A stretch of 64,000 bases of DNA from Paraspadella gotoi. Lineage: Eukaryota > Chaetognatha. The notes below the pieces were generated by a model. The model was not told where the DNA came from, did not search any database, and worked only from the letters and a program-made list of their open reading frames with translations. Of the stretch, positions 1 through 10,572 are shown piece after piece. The position numbers and the translations under genes were made by a program. The stretch is taken from contig CM119263.1 in assembly GCA_051294375.1 (NCBI GenBank), forward strand, positions 11,058,703-11,122,702, read 5' to 3'. Each line of letters opens with the position of its first letter. Positions within the stretch are counted from its first letter, which is position 1.

Positions 1-645
1 AATTAATCATGTTTATCATTCGTTTTAAAATAATATTGCGCAATTGTGAATTGAAAAAAGGTAGATATTTAAATATCTTTTTATTATGAATTATCCGTCC
101 GATTTGACCCTTTTGTTAAAATGTCTTAATTAAGTCGGCTTTTCTAAGTCTGACTAATTTATTTCGTCTGAAATTCGTTTGTTTTGACTCATAAAAAGTC
201 TTCTCCAACAGTCGCCACCCCCTACTTGCTAATAAGTGAAGTCGCGTAAATCGGGTGAGCGGATTCTTCTCTGTTTTTGTTTTTTTGTTTATCCCATAAT
301 CGGTTACGTCTTTTCCCGGATGATGACTTTCTCGAAACTCCCACGAGCGGAGTTTATATCGAGATGAGGCCCTGATCGTTTTTCGTGCTTCTCTTACCAA
401 ACGGGAAGAGAAATAGGAATTGATACAACCATTTTTTAAAGTTTTAGTTTGTACATGTAAAAACCATTCTACGTAATCCATCTGTCTTCCGTCAACAACA
501 ACAAAAAGGAAAACCAATCAAATCTGACGTCGCAATTGTTCTTTCTCAAGAATCGTGTTTGCCCATGGGCTAGCAGATGTCACCTAGGAAACGTCTTTTG
601 TTTCTTCTTCGCTAATTAACGCGCGTCTTTTTTCTCCTTTCCAGA
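1..645. other. Intron or upstream sequence before exon A; no gene seen
   Basis: AT-rich sequence with no convincing coding content. It ends in a pyrimidine-rich tract and an AG at 643-644 directly before the ATG of exon A, which fits a 3' splice site. Exon A is therefore probably preceded by a 5' untranslated or short coding exon outside the window. The reading frame of exon A meets an in-frame TAA at 613, so coding does not simply extend leftwards. No TATA box or initiator could be assigned. Confidence 0.5.
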
Positions 646-1987
646 ATGTCAACCAAGTTGCAGGCTTCTCTTCTTTCTCGCGTTGGGCGTGGCGAGCCAA
701 ATCACAACTGCCGCCTCTACTCAGCCCACGCCCACATCCTCCTCGCCATACTAACGATTTTCCGGACGACGCCGTCTCACGCAGCCCCGACGACTCCGCT
801 TGTAGGCGCCGCCCCTTCTGAAACTGGCGTCGAAAGATCAGACATCGTCGTCGATCAGCCGGTTCGCGCGAGTGGCTTATCCGTCGTTGAAAAAGGAGAC
901 GCCTCCACCGCCGACGCCATCGATTCGAAAGATTTCCGATCTCCTTCCTTTTTCCTTCCTTCCTTTTCTTCGTTTTCACGAGACCCGAATGACCCGAAGC
1001 CGCGTCACGCCAACGCCTCTCACGTCGGTGACCCCCGGGGAGACGACCTTCGCGACCCCGCGGATCCCTCTTCCCTCTTTCCCGCGGACCCGGCCGCTCC
1101 GCCCCTCGTTCCCGCCCCTCTGATCCCCGCACCCCTTTCTCCGTTGGTCCCCGCGCCCCGCCCACCTCGCGACCCCGCCACGCCCTCTTTCGCTCGCGAC
1201 GGCTTCGCCAACGTCACGTCTCCTAATCCCTCGTCTCGCGCGCGGTTCGTTTCAGCGGCGGCTTCCCCGGCGTCAAAGGTGACGAGCGACGCGGCGACGC
1301 CGGATTCCCGAGGATCAAAACCTAATGACGCCGCCGAGGCAAACGACGTTGGATCAAAGGGTGCCGGTCAAGGATCGGCGGGCGTTGATGCGGGATCACT
1401 GGGTGCCGAGGTGGGATCACTAGGCGCCGACGTAGGATCACTAGACGCCCACTTCGGATCGCCGATTGCCGCGAAAGCATCGACGAGTGCCGAAGAGTCG
1501 GTGGAGAATGCCGAAGCCAAATCTGTCGATAGCGAGGATGACGAAAGTGCGTTAAGCGTTGTCGTCGAGACTTCAGTCGGAAGAGACGATAATCCGTCTA
1601 AAACGAAGGGAGATTCAACGAAACCTGACGAAATATCACAGGATGCGACCCAAAAGTCTATTGAATCCTTTGCGACGATCGAAGACGAATTGGAGGGCGA
1701 AGCGATCGCCGATGTCGATCGTCCTCTTCATCGTCAAGACGTCGACGCGGAAAGTTTATCGCCTCTTTTGGTTTTACCCGTGAAAAATAGCGACGACCCG
1801 AATTCGCCAACGAAAAACTCTGGAGAGAAGAAAAAAGACGCGAAGCTCGCGGACGCGAAAGAAAGCGACGCCGCTATGAAAGACGCACCGGCCCCGCGCC
1901 ATCGCAAAAGAAGCGCCGGTGCAAAAACCGGCGTCAAATCCAAAGCGGAAAACGTTTTAGAGCGCGTCGTCACAGAAACCACTTCCG
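646..1987 (+). CDS. IgSF gene, exon A: N-terminal segment, long Pro/Ala/Ser/Asp-rich region, start of Ig1
   Basis: The open frame begins at an ATG one base after an acceptor and would run to a TGA ending at 2052, but a strong donor (GTGAGA, GT at 1988-1989) ends the exon after 447 codons plus one base. Residues 31-39 (ILLAILTIF) are hydrophobic and precede a possible signal-peptidase site at SHA/AP. Residues about 130-180 are Pro/Ala-rich, 236-277 are six 7-residue repeats of the type GSLGADV, and the remainder is Ser/Asp/Lys/Ala-rich and probably disordered. R418-R422 (RHRKR) is polybasic, a possible proprotein-convertase site. After it, ENVLERVVTETTSG looks like the first strands of an Ig domain, completed by exon B in matching phase. 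The protein family was not recognised. The start is uncertain because another frame holds a better-looking signal peptide (see findings). Confidence 0.72.
1351..1476 (+). repeat. In-frame 21-bp tandem repeat, six units, within exon A
   Basis: Six consecutive 21-bp units each begin with GGATC and encode seven residues of the pattern G-S-x-x-x-x-x (GSLGAEV, GSLGADV, GSLDAHF and others). The two central units are almost identical and the outer ones more diverged, as expected of a coding minisatellite growing from its middle. The period is a multiple of three, so copy-number change keeps the frame. Confidence 0.85.
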
Positions 1988-3705
1988 GTGAGATAGGGGG
2001 GGGCGGCAGTGGGGGGAGTGAGATGGAAAAGGAAAATTTGGGTGCAAACTGACAGGATTTCACGTTGGAGACAAAGTTTGTTTTTTTTTTATAAAGGACG
2101 ACAAAACTAAAGAATTTTCTTGTTATTTAATATCCCCGCATTTATCGATGGCGAATATTTTCACTTCCTTTCGAGGAAATTGTGAGATCAAATCGTTTGC
2201 CGCTCTATCGTTACAAGTACAATTTTTAAATGTATAATGCACTTAATCGTGAAATAGTATTTTTTTCAAATTTAATCCTCAAAACTTCATTGTTACGAAA
2301 CAAATCGAATCCTCTCCAAAAGAATGAGAAAGAATCCTAAAGGCAAAGGTGATGGCTCAGGTGCTGCAAACTTTAAGTGATATCACTGAATCCAATCCCG
2401 ATTCACAATCACCGGCGCCGAGTAGAGGAAGAAAGAGGCCGCGGATCTTTGGTTAAAAGGCGCAGCTGGCGCCTCCGCAGTCTCGCTCCGAGTCCGACGC
2501 TCGAGATGGAAAAGATGCGCCTCTGGATTGAACCAGCGTCGAGGGAAGAAAAGTTGGAGGAAGTGAAAAATCGATATGGGCCCAGTTTTAAAAAAATCCA
2601 CGCGCGCAAAAAGAAGAAGAGGAGCGCTTTGAAATTTAATGTAACATCCTAAAATAAAGATATAATACGTGAAAAAAGGTTTTTCCCCGCACCCGCATGA
2701 CGTGAACTTAGTCGAAAGCGCGTGACGTCCCTGCTGAGCGTAAATTCACCGAATCGGGTTTCAGGTTTTTTTTAAAAGGGCTTTTATCGACTTTACCGTT
2801 AAACCCGCTACTGTGGTTTTTTTTATGCCTCTGCATTGCATTTGCAGTCGAAACTGGAGGGAGATGGGGAGGAAGGCCGAATGGGGAGGAGGAGAGAACG
2901 GAACAGTTTATACGAAGGATTCGAATTCAATTTGCTCTTTGGAATCCTTGGGGGCCCCGAGGGGGAATTGAACGGGGGAAGGGGCAAGGAATTGCTTTCT
3001 TGCAGGCTACATTTTGAAGTAAGCCTTCGTTTAAGTCTTTCTATTGATCGCGTTTAGAAAAACGGCTGGTTTTTTTATTTCCCGCGGGGAGGCGCGCGTG
3101 CGCTGCGTGAGTCTATAGTATTGACTCGTGTGCCTTTGAGCTTTAGCGGTGATGTCAATAACTTCTGTGAGAATTAGATTTAAAATGGGTCACTTATCAA
3201 TAATATCTGATTCATAATTCCCAATGAGATTCGCGGATTCCCACAAATATTTGTCTTTTTTTCGAAGTGAAATTTTCGAGGTCTCGGGGTCAACGTTCAT
3301 TAAGGGGAGAAAAGAAAGAAAAGAAAGAAAGAGGGAAAGATGAGAAGTAGAAAAGAAAAGGAAAGAAAGAAAAGAAATTTAAAGTCTATTCAGACAGAAG
3401 GGAACAGACATCAACGCTTCTAGTTTTAGTATTTCTCTTTCATCGTCATTTTTTTTTCGTGTCTGAACTAACGACAGAAAAGCAGCGATTAATGAGAGGA
3501 AATTATGAAAGAAAGGAGACTTTAGAAATCCATTAGCGTGAGATTTACTGGCGTTCTCTTTAAATATTAAGAGAGTTAAATGTAAGGCATTAAAAGGCAA
3601 ACATTGAGATTAAAAGAGAAAAAATTAAAAAAACAAGAATGAAACCGATAAACAAATGATGTGGAAAAATTAAGAAAGAAAAGAATCGAGGAATCAAAAG
3701 TGGAA

Positions 3706-3710
<5 letters not shown>

Positions 3711-3797
<87 letters not shown>
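3711..3797. repeat. (GA)n microsatellite
   Basis: Uninterrupted GA dinucleotide run of about 87 bp inside intron A-B, flanked by purine-rich sequence. It accounts for long Ser-Leu open frames on the minus strand. Confidence 0.98.
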
Positions 3798-3802
<5 letters not shown>

Positions 3803-5195
3803 ATGAAAGAGGAAATGAATGAAAAATGGAGGACAGCGGAGAAAAGGCAGGAGGGAGATTAGAAAAAGGAAAGCGGAGGAGTCGGAGCGACGCCAAGTTA
3901 GCTTAAGGAAAGATTCAAGCGAGAGATGGCGCTGCTGAGAGAAAGCCGATGGGAGAAAACAAAAGGCAGGGTGGTGGGTGAAGAGAGAAGGACGAGTGAT
4001 TGAAAGATAGGTAGGGCGCAATGGAGAGAGAAAAGAAAAAAAAGTGGAAGCGAGAGAGAGAAATAAAAAATCTGACAAGAAAAAAATGTCTTCTTATTAT
4101 TATTTGTTTCTGAGAAAAGCTAAAGCGACGTCGAGTAGAAGTTTTTCCGCATTGCCGCAATAACGCGGTGCTGCAATGCGACGAGGTCGTTTTAACAGCT
4201 GGTCGAGGAAATCGACCGTTAAATGACGACGTGAATAAGTTGACGTAAAGACGACGTAAACGATTATGTTGTCGCGCAAATGTCGATCGAAAGTCATCAT
4301 TTTATTTTATTGAAAGTCATTTTTTTTTCATTGGAGCGTGCGTTCAAATATTTTAAAGGAAGCAAGATAGATAGTAGAATTGTTGTTTTCTTTTTTCTTG
4401 TACTTTAGAACAAATTGATCCATAAAAATAAAGATAAGAAAAAAAACATATATAAACTGAGAAAAGAGAGACGCAGACAAAAGAAAACTCGGCTTTTCCA
4501 TCAATTCTCCGCAGAGTGTTTTCGCTAGATATTATCTTCGTATCATCAACTCTCGGCAAATGTTTTTCTTCCTCAGTCTCTCTAGATTTTTTCGCATTTC
4601 TTATGGACGCTATTTCCCTTTTCCGTCCAAAACTTCACCTCTTCTTTGAATCATATTTTTATTCTCAAGTTACATCAGACTCTCCCCAATCCCTTTTCCC
4701 CGATTTCGACGCACTTTTATTCTAATTTGTAACCCCTCAACCCCCCCCCGCCCGTTTCTCCGATCACAATTCTCAACTCTTCACCTATTCCCACTTTCAG
4801 CCCCCCCCCTTTACCCTCCTCCGTTCCACAGGCCCGGTTTTTTGGGTCAATGAGGCGGAAGGCAAGAAGAGGACACGAGCTGCTTTTAGGAATTAACTTT
4901 AGTCCTTGGCGAAACATCTTCCGATTCCCTCTTTCCTTGGCTCTATCTTCTTTTTTCTTTTTCTTTACATCTTTTTAGCATTCTTTAGGGGAGGCTGTTT
5001 TCCAACATGTTTTCGGCGTTTGGTTGTTCTTCGATGAATATATTTTTGGATGTTTTTTATTGATTGAATTGAATCCGAGCCTGTTGTTTTATTTAGAGCA
5101 AGATTGATAAGAAGTTTGAAGAACAAAATATTTCAGCATTAACTTTAGTATTATTTTATGACACATCATTAACAGTTGTTCCTTGAAAAACTGAG

Positions 5196-5198
<3 letters not shown>

Positions 5199-5232
<34 letters not shown>

Positions 5233-5443
5233 CCTCATCCCGTTTCTCTTATTGTCCTTTAATTGGAACTTCTCTTCACTCACCATTTCCTTTGCCCACT
5301 TCCCCCCTCTCTCTCCTTTCCTCTCTTCCTTTGTTTCTTTCTCTCTAAATTTTCTTTCCCTTCCTCATCTTTCTTAAAATTCTCTTTTGTTTTATTTTTT
5401 CGGTGACGCCCTTTGTTTTGGCTTCGGACTCGTCATTAAAGCA

Positions 5444-5487
<44 letters not shown>

Positions 5488-5516
5488 ATCCTCTCTTCTC
5501 TCTCTCTCTCGTCTCT

Positions 5517-5547
<31 letters not shown>

Positions 5548-5550
5548 TTT
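5199..5550. repeat. (CT)n microsatellite cluster
   Basis: CT runs at 5199-5226, 5443-5490 and about 5497-5550, with pyrimidine-rich sequence between them. The segment 5234-5305 is not simple sequence: it matches the 3' end of intron E-F (45976-46048). Confidence 0.9.
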
Positions 5551-6126
5551 CTCTCTCACCACTCGATTCTCCCCTTTCAAGAAAGGCTTTATCTTTAAAG
5601 TGAGGAGATACTAATATGTTAGTAAAGTGAAGGTGACAGAGAGTCGAGTAAAAACAAACATTGATCAAACATTAGAAATGAAAAGAGAGAGAAACTATAA
5701 GAGAAAATAGCCATTCAAGAAAATTCATAGAAAAAATCCAAATTCTAAGCTCAAACAAAATTTTAGGCTTTCGAAATGATTAAATTAAAAAACGTCCTGG
5801 CCACAACGACAACTACGACTTTTTTTTTTGTTCTCGGAGAACAATAACGATATTCTTTGAACGAGAGTCGTAACGGTCGCCGAGTTTTCGGTCGAGAATC
5901 GTTTCTCCATTCTTTCTCACGTTCCTTTCCTTTTCTCACTTTCCTTTCCTCACGTTCCTTTCCTTTCCTCCAGGGTAAGGTCCTAACTCCTCGGCGCAGG
6001 AAAAAAACAAGAGAGATGAGCTCAGAATCGTAAAAGGGGACTCGTTTTGAGGATGACGACGACGACGACGACGACGACGAAGGCGAATACGATGACGACG
6101 TTGCGTCGTCGCGCGCAATTTCGTCT

Positions 6127-6220
6127 GTTTTTAGTTGCGCCGCGAGTACTCGGGGAGCAACTCAAAAAGTCACTTTTCGGTCGGTCGGTCGTTCGGTTTG
6201 TACCACTTACGTAAAAAATG
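6127..6220 (+). repeat. Dispersed element with CGCGAGTACTCG palindrome, copy 1
   Basis: The stretch from TTTTTAGTTG through CGCGAGTACTCGGGG and a GGTC-repeat to ACCACTTACGT is repeated in inverted orientation at 9252-9357. The core around GAGTACTC is nearly self-complementary over about 30 bp. The two copies lie on either side of exon B, so they are more likely two insertions of one small family than the ends of one transposon. Confidence 0.75.
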
Positions 6221-6639
6221 TCCTAACTAAGATAGCACTTCCTCAATTCATATTCATCAAGTTCTTATTTGGTAAGGTAAAAATTAATCACATGACCCAT
6301 AAATCAAATGCCATTTATACTTGCTCTTTTGTTATTTTTGTTGTCATGAATCCAAGCGACTACTTGCGCTACCATTTTCTTCTAAAGAAATCGTTTCAAA
6401 ATTTAAAGAAGAATTACGATGCTTAGCGTATCGAACATTCACGGAAATTCACAGAAATACACGTGATAAAAAATTCACTGCGGCCCAACACATTGGAATC
6501 TCCGTTCTTCTTTTTTCTTCTCTTATTTCTTTTTCTCTTTCATCGCGACTCAACCTACCCGTATTCTAAAACTGCTTTAATCATCCCTTTAAATCCCCTT
6601 TCCTTCTCCCCTTACCTCCCAACCCTTACCCTTCGACAG

Positions 6640-6754
6640 TGACGCTGGAATGCTCGTCTCCCTCCCGCAAGGCCATCTGGACCAAGATTCTCCGCGGAGG
6701 GAAGATCCAGTATCTCTTCGTGGGCGTGGACCCGGCCGTCGAGTCGGTCAACAG
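6640..6754 (+). CDS. IgSF gene, exon B: Ig domain 1, strands B to C'
   Basis: Acceptor CGACAG is followed by 115 bases. Joined to the single base left by exon A, it reads V-T-L-E-C-S-S then AIWTKILRGGKIQYLFVG. This is a textbook Ig strand B Cys followed by the strand C Trp (C-x7-W), then a C' strand. It ends with VESVN plus two bases. The donor is not GT: it is ACAG/GCGAGT, matching the minor GC-AG class, and no usable GT site lies nearby. Phase agrees with exon A upstream and exon C downstream, which is the strongest support for this model. It is the only exon in the roughly 20 kb between A and C. Confidence 0.87.
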
Positions 6755-6812
6755 GCGAGTCCCATTTGACTTGAATGAATGAAAATAAAATCAACTTAAG
6801 CGGCCGTTACCT

Positions 6813-7150
6813 ACTAGTGCCAGAAATTTAGAATATCATCTGGCAAAGACGAGAAAGGATCTCACTCGGATCTCAAAGGATCGATTACAAATTCAACATC
6901 AGAGAATTTACAAAGTTTTTGTTTGCAACGAATTTTATTTATAGTTGAACAGACATGTTTCGACTTGTTTTACAAGTCTTCATCAGCGTTTTGACAGAAT
7001 GGTTACATTTGTTAAATTTTACTAATTTTAGTTTCAAAGCATTTATCTAAAAAATGGAGAGAGATCTACTATGCAGAAATTTAGAATATCATCTGACGCA
7101 AAGCGATCTCACTCGGATCTCAAAGGATCGATTACAAATTCAACATCGAA
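6813..7150 (+). repeat. Direct repeat flanking the hammerhead-like arm
   Basis: A segment at 6818-6894 beginning with GCCAGAAATTTAGAATATC and ending with GATTACAAATTCAACATC recurs at 7072-7146 with small differences. A third, indel-rich version lies at about 7840-7885. The copies diverge abruptly after the shared CAACATC. This could be element structure or read-level chimerism; a 25-N gap lies 160 bp downstream. Confidence 0.7.
6900..7015 (-). mobile_element. Hammerhead-ribozyme-like repeat, left arm
   Basis: Read on the minus strand, this contains CTGATGA, a perfect six-base-pair stem (GACTTG with CAAGTC, loop TAAAA), then GAAAC, then ATGTC. This is the order of a type I hammerhead core with a very short stem III, as described for Penelope-like retroelements. 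AACG before and TGTT after could form part of stem I. One extra A lies between CTGATGA and the stem, so catalysis is not assured. A near-inverted copy lies at 7699-7818. Confidence 0.6.
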
Positions 7151-7309
7151 CAAATTGAAGTCCGCTTTCGGTTTCGAAGGAAAAAAAAGAGAATATGGTT
7201 CGAAAGGAGGAATGATCTCGTCTCTGAGGCGATGAAGAGACGAATGAACGAAGGAAAGAATGAATAAAGATTGGGGCCGTCGGGATCGGGGGGCGGCAGG
7301 GGGCGGCAG

Positions 7310-7334
7310 NNNNNNNNNNNNNNNNNNNNNNNNN
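7310..7334. other. Assembly gap, exactly 25 N
   Basis: Run of 25 N between G-rich sequence and a CT-rich stretch. The flanks do not continue each other. Three other gaps in the window also have exactly 25 N, which suggests an arbitrary spacer rather than an estimated distance. Confidence 1.
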
Positions 7335-7698
7335 TATCTTTGTTTGTACATGCAAGCAATGTATATCCATTTATTATTTATTTTATCCCTGTTCTCTGTT
7401 CTCTCTCTCTCACTCCGTCATCTCTGTCTCTTCTCGTCTCCTCTCTCTCCTCTCTTCTCTTCGTCCTCTCTCTCTCTCTCTCAGTTTCACTTCTTTTCAC
7501 AACATATTCAAATCTGTCCTCACCTGAACGCTGTCCCATCATCTGACCACTATTGCTGTCTCACCACTCTTGCCTGGAAACTTTTAACCCTATTCCTCTC
7601 TCTCTTCTCTCTCTCTCTCTTCTCTCTCGCCGTCTCCTCGTCTTCTCTCTCGTCTCTCCTCTCTCTCTCTTCTCTCTCTCTCTCTCTCTCTTAATGCA

Positions 7699-7818
7699 CA
7701 AATTTTAAAAACCATTCTGTCAAAACGCTGAATGAAGAACTTGTAAAAACAAGTCGAAAACATGTCTGTTCAACTGATAAATAAAATTCGTTGCAAACAA
7801 ACTTTGTCAATTCTCTAA
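7699..7818 (+). mobile_element. Hammerhead-ribozyme-like repeat, right (inverted, indel-rich) arm
   Basis: Inverted copy of 6900-7015. Relative to that arm it carries several single-base insertions, including within CTGATGA (read as CTGAATGA), the stem and GAAAC. This pattern is typical of uncorrected single-molecule reads. The tail AAATAAAATTCGTTG is shared with the element at 58309-58473. Confidence 0.6.
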
Positions 7819-7899
7819 TTAATAAGTAACACGAAAAAAGAAAGGATTCACTTCGACTCAAAGGAGTGATTACAACATCAACGATCAAAATTAGGAATC

Positions 7900-8220
7900 G
7901 CCTTTCGGTTTCGAAGGAAAAAAAAAAGAGAATATGGTTCGAAAGGAGGGAATGATCTCGTCTCTGAGGCGATGAAGAGACGAATGAACGAAGGAAAGAA
8001 TGAATAAATGATTGGGGCCGTCGGGATCGGGGGGCGGCAGGGGCGGGGGGGCGGCAGGGGGCGGCAGGGGCGGCGGGCGCGGTCTTGCGAGTCGCCGATC
8101 CGCGAGTTCTCTGACGCCTCGAGAAAAAATCAATTCAAATGCCGCAGGGGCGGCGGGCGCGGTCTTGCGAGTCGCCGATCCCGAGTTCTCTGACGCCTCG
8201 AGAAAAATCAATTCAATCCG
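7900..8220 (+). repeat. Near-copy of 7165-7308 plus a 77-bp tandem duplication, GC-rich
   Basis: Sequence around 7900-8040 repeats 7165-7308, including the GGGGGCGGCAGG run. Downstream, a unit from CAGGGGCGGCGGGCGCGG to AATCAATTCAA occurs twice, at about 8067 and 8144. The (GGGGCGGCA) runs could form G-quadruplexes. No coding sequence is supported. Confidence 0.75.
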
Positions 8221-9709
8221 CAGTCGAACGAGAAAAAAGCGTTTTTCATGCGTTCATTATTTTATTTATTTTTTTCAACATATTAAAATGAAAAAAAAAT
8301 CCCTTCCATTCTATGATTATATCGAGATTATAATGAGACCGAAAAAAGAGTAACCTGATAATGGTTATAAGTATTTGCTAAGATTTTATGGCGTTCGCAA
8401 CCTCTGCTAGTTTAATAATATTAACTACTTGTCGATTGTTTCATGAGACAAGTTTTCATCTATATTTCAAGTTCGAAACCATTATTAAATACCTAAAACG
8501 AAAATGTACGAAGAATCGTAAAAAAAAATAAAAAACAAAAAAAAAACCCAAAAAAAAACACAAAAAACGAGTAACAACAGTCCGAAAAACAAGACTTCTT
8601 TTCTCTCTCGGAGTTTGAAAGCATTAAAAAGATAAGATGTTTGACGCCCGAGGGAAGCTGGGCGGAATGGTGAAGGCTGAAAGCGAAGTGTTGTGATGGC
8701 AGAGTCGAGGAAATGTTTAGGTTGAAGAAAGGAAAGGAAAAGAAAGAAAGGAAAGAAAGGAGGAAAGAGAAAAGAGAGGAAAAAAAAAGGTGAAAATGTT
8801 AAAAAAAAAGAAGCAAGGAATGTAACAAGAACGGTGATTCCAATGTGTTACACCGCACTTACTTTATTTTCTTAGCCCGTGTATTTATGACATGCACTGC
8901 ATCCAAATTCCGTCTTTTATTCCTTATATAGAAGTTTGGATTTAGCCTATATTTTGCAAAATTAGTACAAAAGTTATCAAATTTTCTCAAAAATTAACTT
9001 ACCAACTTCAAATGCGATTTAAAAAAAACTGAGTTTGGAAAGATTTTCCCACTTAGCCTAAGCTGTTGTCCAGACAACAACCTTTCAGGTTTTCATTATT
9101 CCAGAAATGGTATATTTCGATTTTCTTTTTCCTCCTATCAAAAGAACCGTGTATAGTTTTAGGATTTCCTGAAGGCGGGGCTAGGAGTCACTTTTTTTAA
9201 AGTTTTTTTTTCCGTCTTAACAAATGAGAAACCAACTATAGGCGAATTATATACATTTTTAATGTAAGTGGGACAGATCGACGTACAGACCGACTGACAG
9301 ACCGACCGAAAAGTGAATTATAGAGTTGCTCCGCGAGTACTCGCGGCACAACTAAAAAGGAAAGGATGGGTGATAGAGAGGATCATGGTTTTTTTTTCGT
9401 CCTTAATCTTTGATCATTGATCACCGCTCTTTCCATTCACTCACTCACCGTCAACTTTTTCCTGCGACCATTCATCTCACTTTTTTCGATCACCGAGGAT
9501 CATTCTTTCCGGCTTTTATCCCGATACGTGATCTGAGCCTACACTTTTGCCTATTTGCCTATTCAATATCTATAGTAATATGCCCGGACTCTCCCTAACG
9601 ATACCTGCTTGGTTTCACCGCAAAGCCAAGTCAGCGGGGAAGAACGACAGATCGCTACAGAAAAAATAAAATACATTATCTAAACGTCCGATGGAATCAT
9701 AATTGGCAA
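8221..9709. other. Intron sequence, no gene seen; contains second palindromic element
   Basis: AT-rich intron with A-rich runs near 8520-8570 and purine-rich sequence at 8700-8810. The only structured piece is 9252-9357. No splice-bounded open frame was found. Confidence 0.7.
9252..9357 (-). repeat. Dispersed element with CGCGAGTACTCGCGG palindrome, copy 2 (inverted)
   Basis: The reverse complement matches 6127-6220: TTTTTAGTTG, CCGCGAGTACTCGCGGAG, CAACTC, a GGTC/GGTCT array, then CCCACTTAC. This copy has the more perfect palindrome around GAGTACTC. Confidence 0.75.
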
Positions 9710-10572
9710 TCAGGAGAAGCCCTCAAAGTTCTCAGCCAATTACTGATTGAATCTTGGAAAGTAATCGAGCCACCAGCCGAAGGACGACGCCGAAGAGGGT
9801 TTGACGAAGATCTGCAACAACGATCGAAGGTTGGCAAGAGACGCGAGGTGCCCCTCGATTTGTCACGTCGCCAAAAACCGTCAACTCGAACGGACCTTCA
9901 TGGCGTTCTTTTTTTTTTTCTCCATTTAAGATTCTTCCTCCTTTTTTTTTGTTTTCTTCCTCCTTTTTTTCTTCCTCCTTTTTTTCTTCGTTTCCTCGCC
10001 TTGTCCACGTTCCTTCCCTCCCTTCCTCCCCCTTCCTCCTCCCCCTACATACTTTCCCTCGGTCAGACTCAAGATCCTCGTTTTTCGTCGTTAGTCTTTT
10101 GTTGCTTTCTCTCTCGATGCCAAAATTAACCCGCAAGATGGCTCTTTCGAGTTTTTTCTTCCCAACAGCGGAGAAGAATTGCTCTTTTGTTTGGGAACGA
10201 CGGAACCGAAAAAGACGACGTCGCTAGAGACCTTTTTTTTTGGGGGGGGAGGAAGAGGAGGAGGAGGGGGAGGGTGGGAGGAGGATGATAATGCGTCACC
10301 TTAACTTTCTTCACTCAATTTTCAAGAGTTGAATTTGGTTCCCGAGATGAGAAGCAATCGAACCAGTAACGCCTTTCTTTGCCGGATGTGCTAAGCTAAG
10401 AAGGTCTTTGCGGAGAAAAATATACCCGAGTTCATTTATTTCTCGTCGTAAATCTTATCTATAAATTATAGATTAAATTATAGATTAAATTATAGTATAA
10501 TCTTTATTTTATCTAATTATAATCCACCTTAATGAGCACCGAGTAGAGTTTCTTTCCCTAACGAGTTTATTA

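Larger units (their letters stand above)
1988..6639 (+). other. Intron A-B (4.65 kb)
   Basis: The donor is GTGAGA and the acceptor is CGACAG. The intron holds no coding sequence I can support. It contains a long (GA)n run at 3711-3797, CT runs at 5199-5226 and 5443-5550, a short (GAC)n at 6054-6080, a segment at 5234-5305 that recurs before exon F, and a palindromic element at 6127-6220. Open frames inside it are Ser/Leu or Arg/Glu translations of the microsatellites. Confidence 0.8.

Noticed and set aside
116-517. Minus-strand 133-codon open frame near the left end
   Set aside because: AT-rich, no recognisable motif, no splice or promoter support.
584-1165. Minus-strand 193-codon open frame opposite exon A
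   Set aside because: GC-rich Arg/Gly/Glu translation of the opposite strand of a supported exon; no domain or splice logic.
6127-9357. A single 3.2-kb transposon bounded by the two inverted CGCGAGTACTCGCGG elements
   Set aside because: It would contain exon B of the gene with correct phase on both sides; two independent small insertions are simpler.
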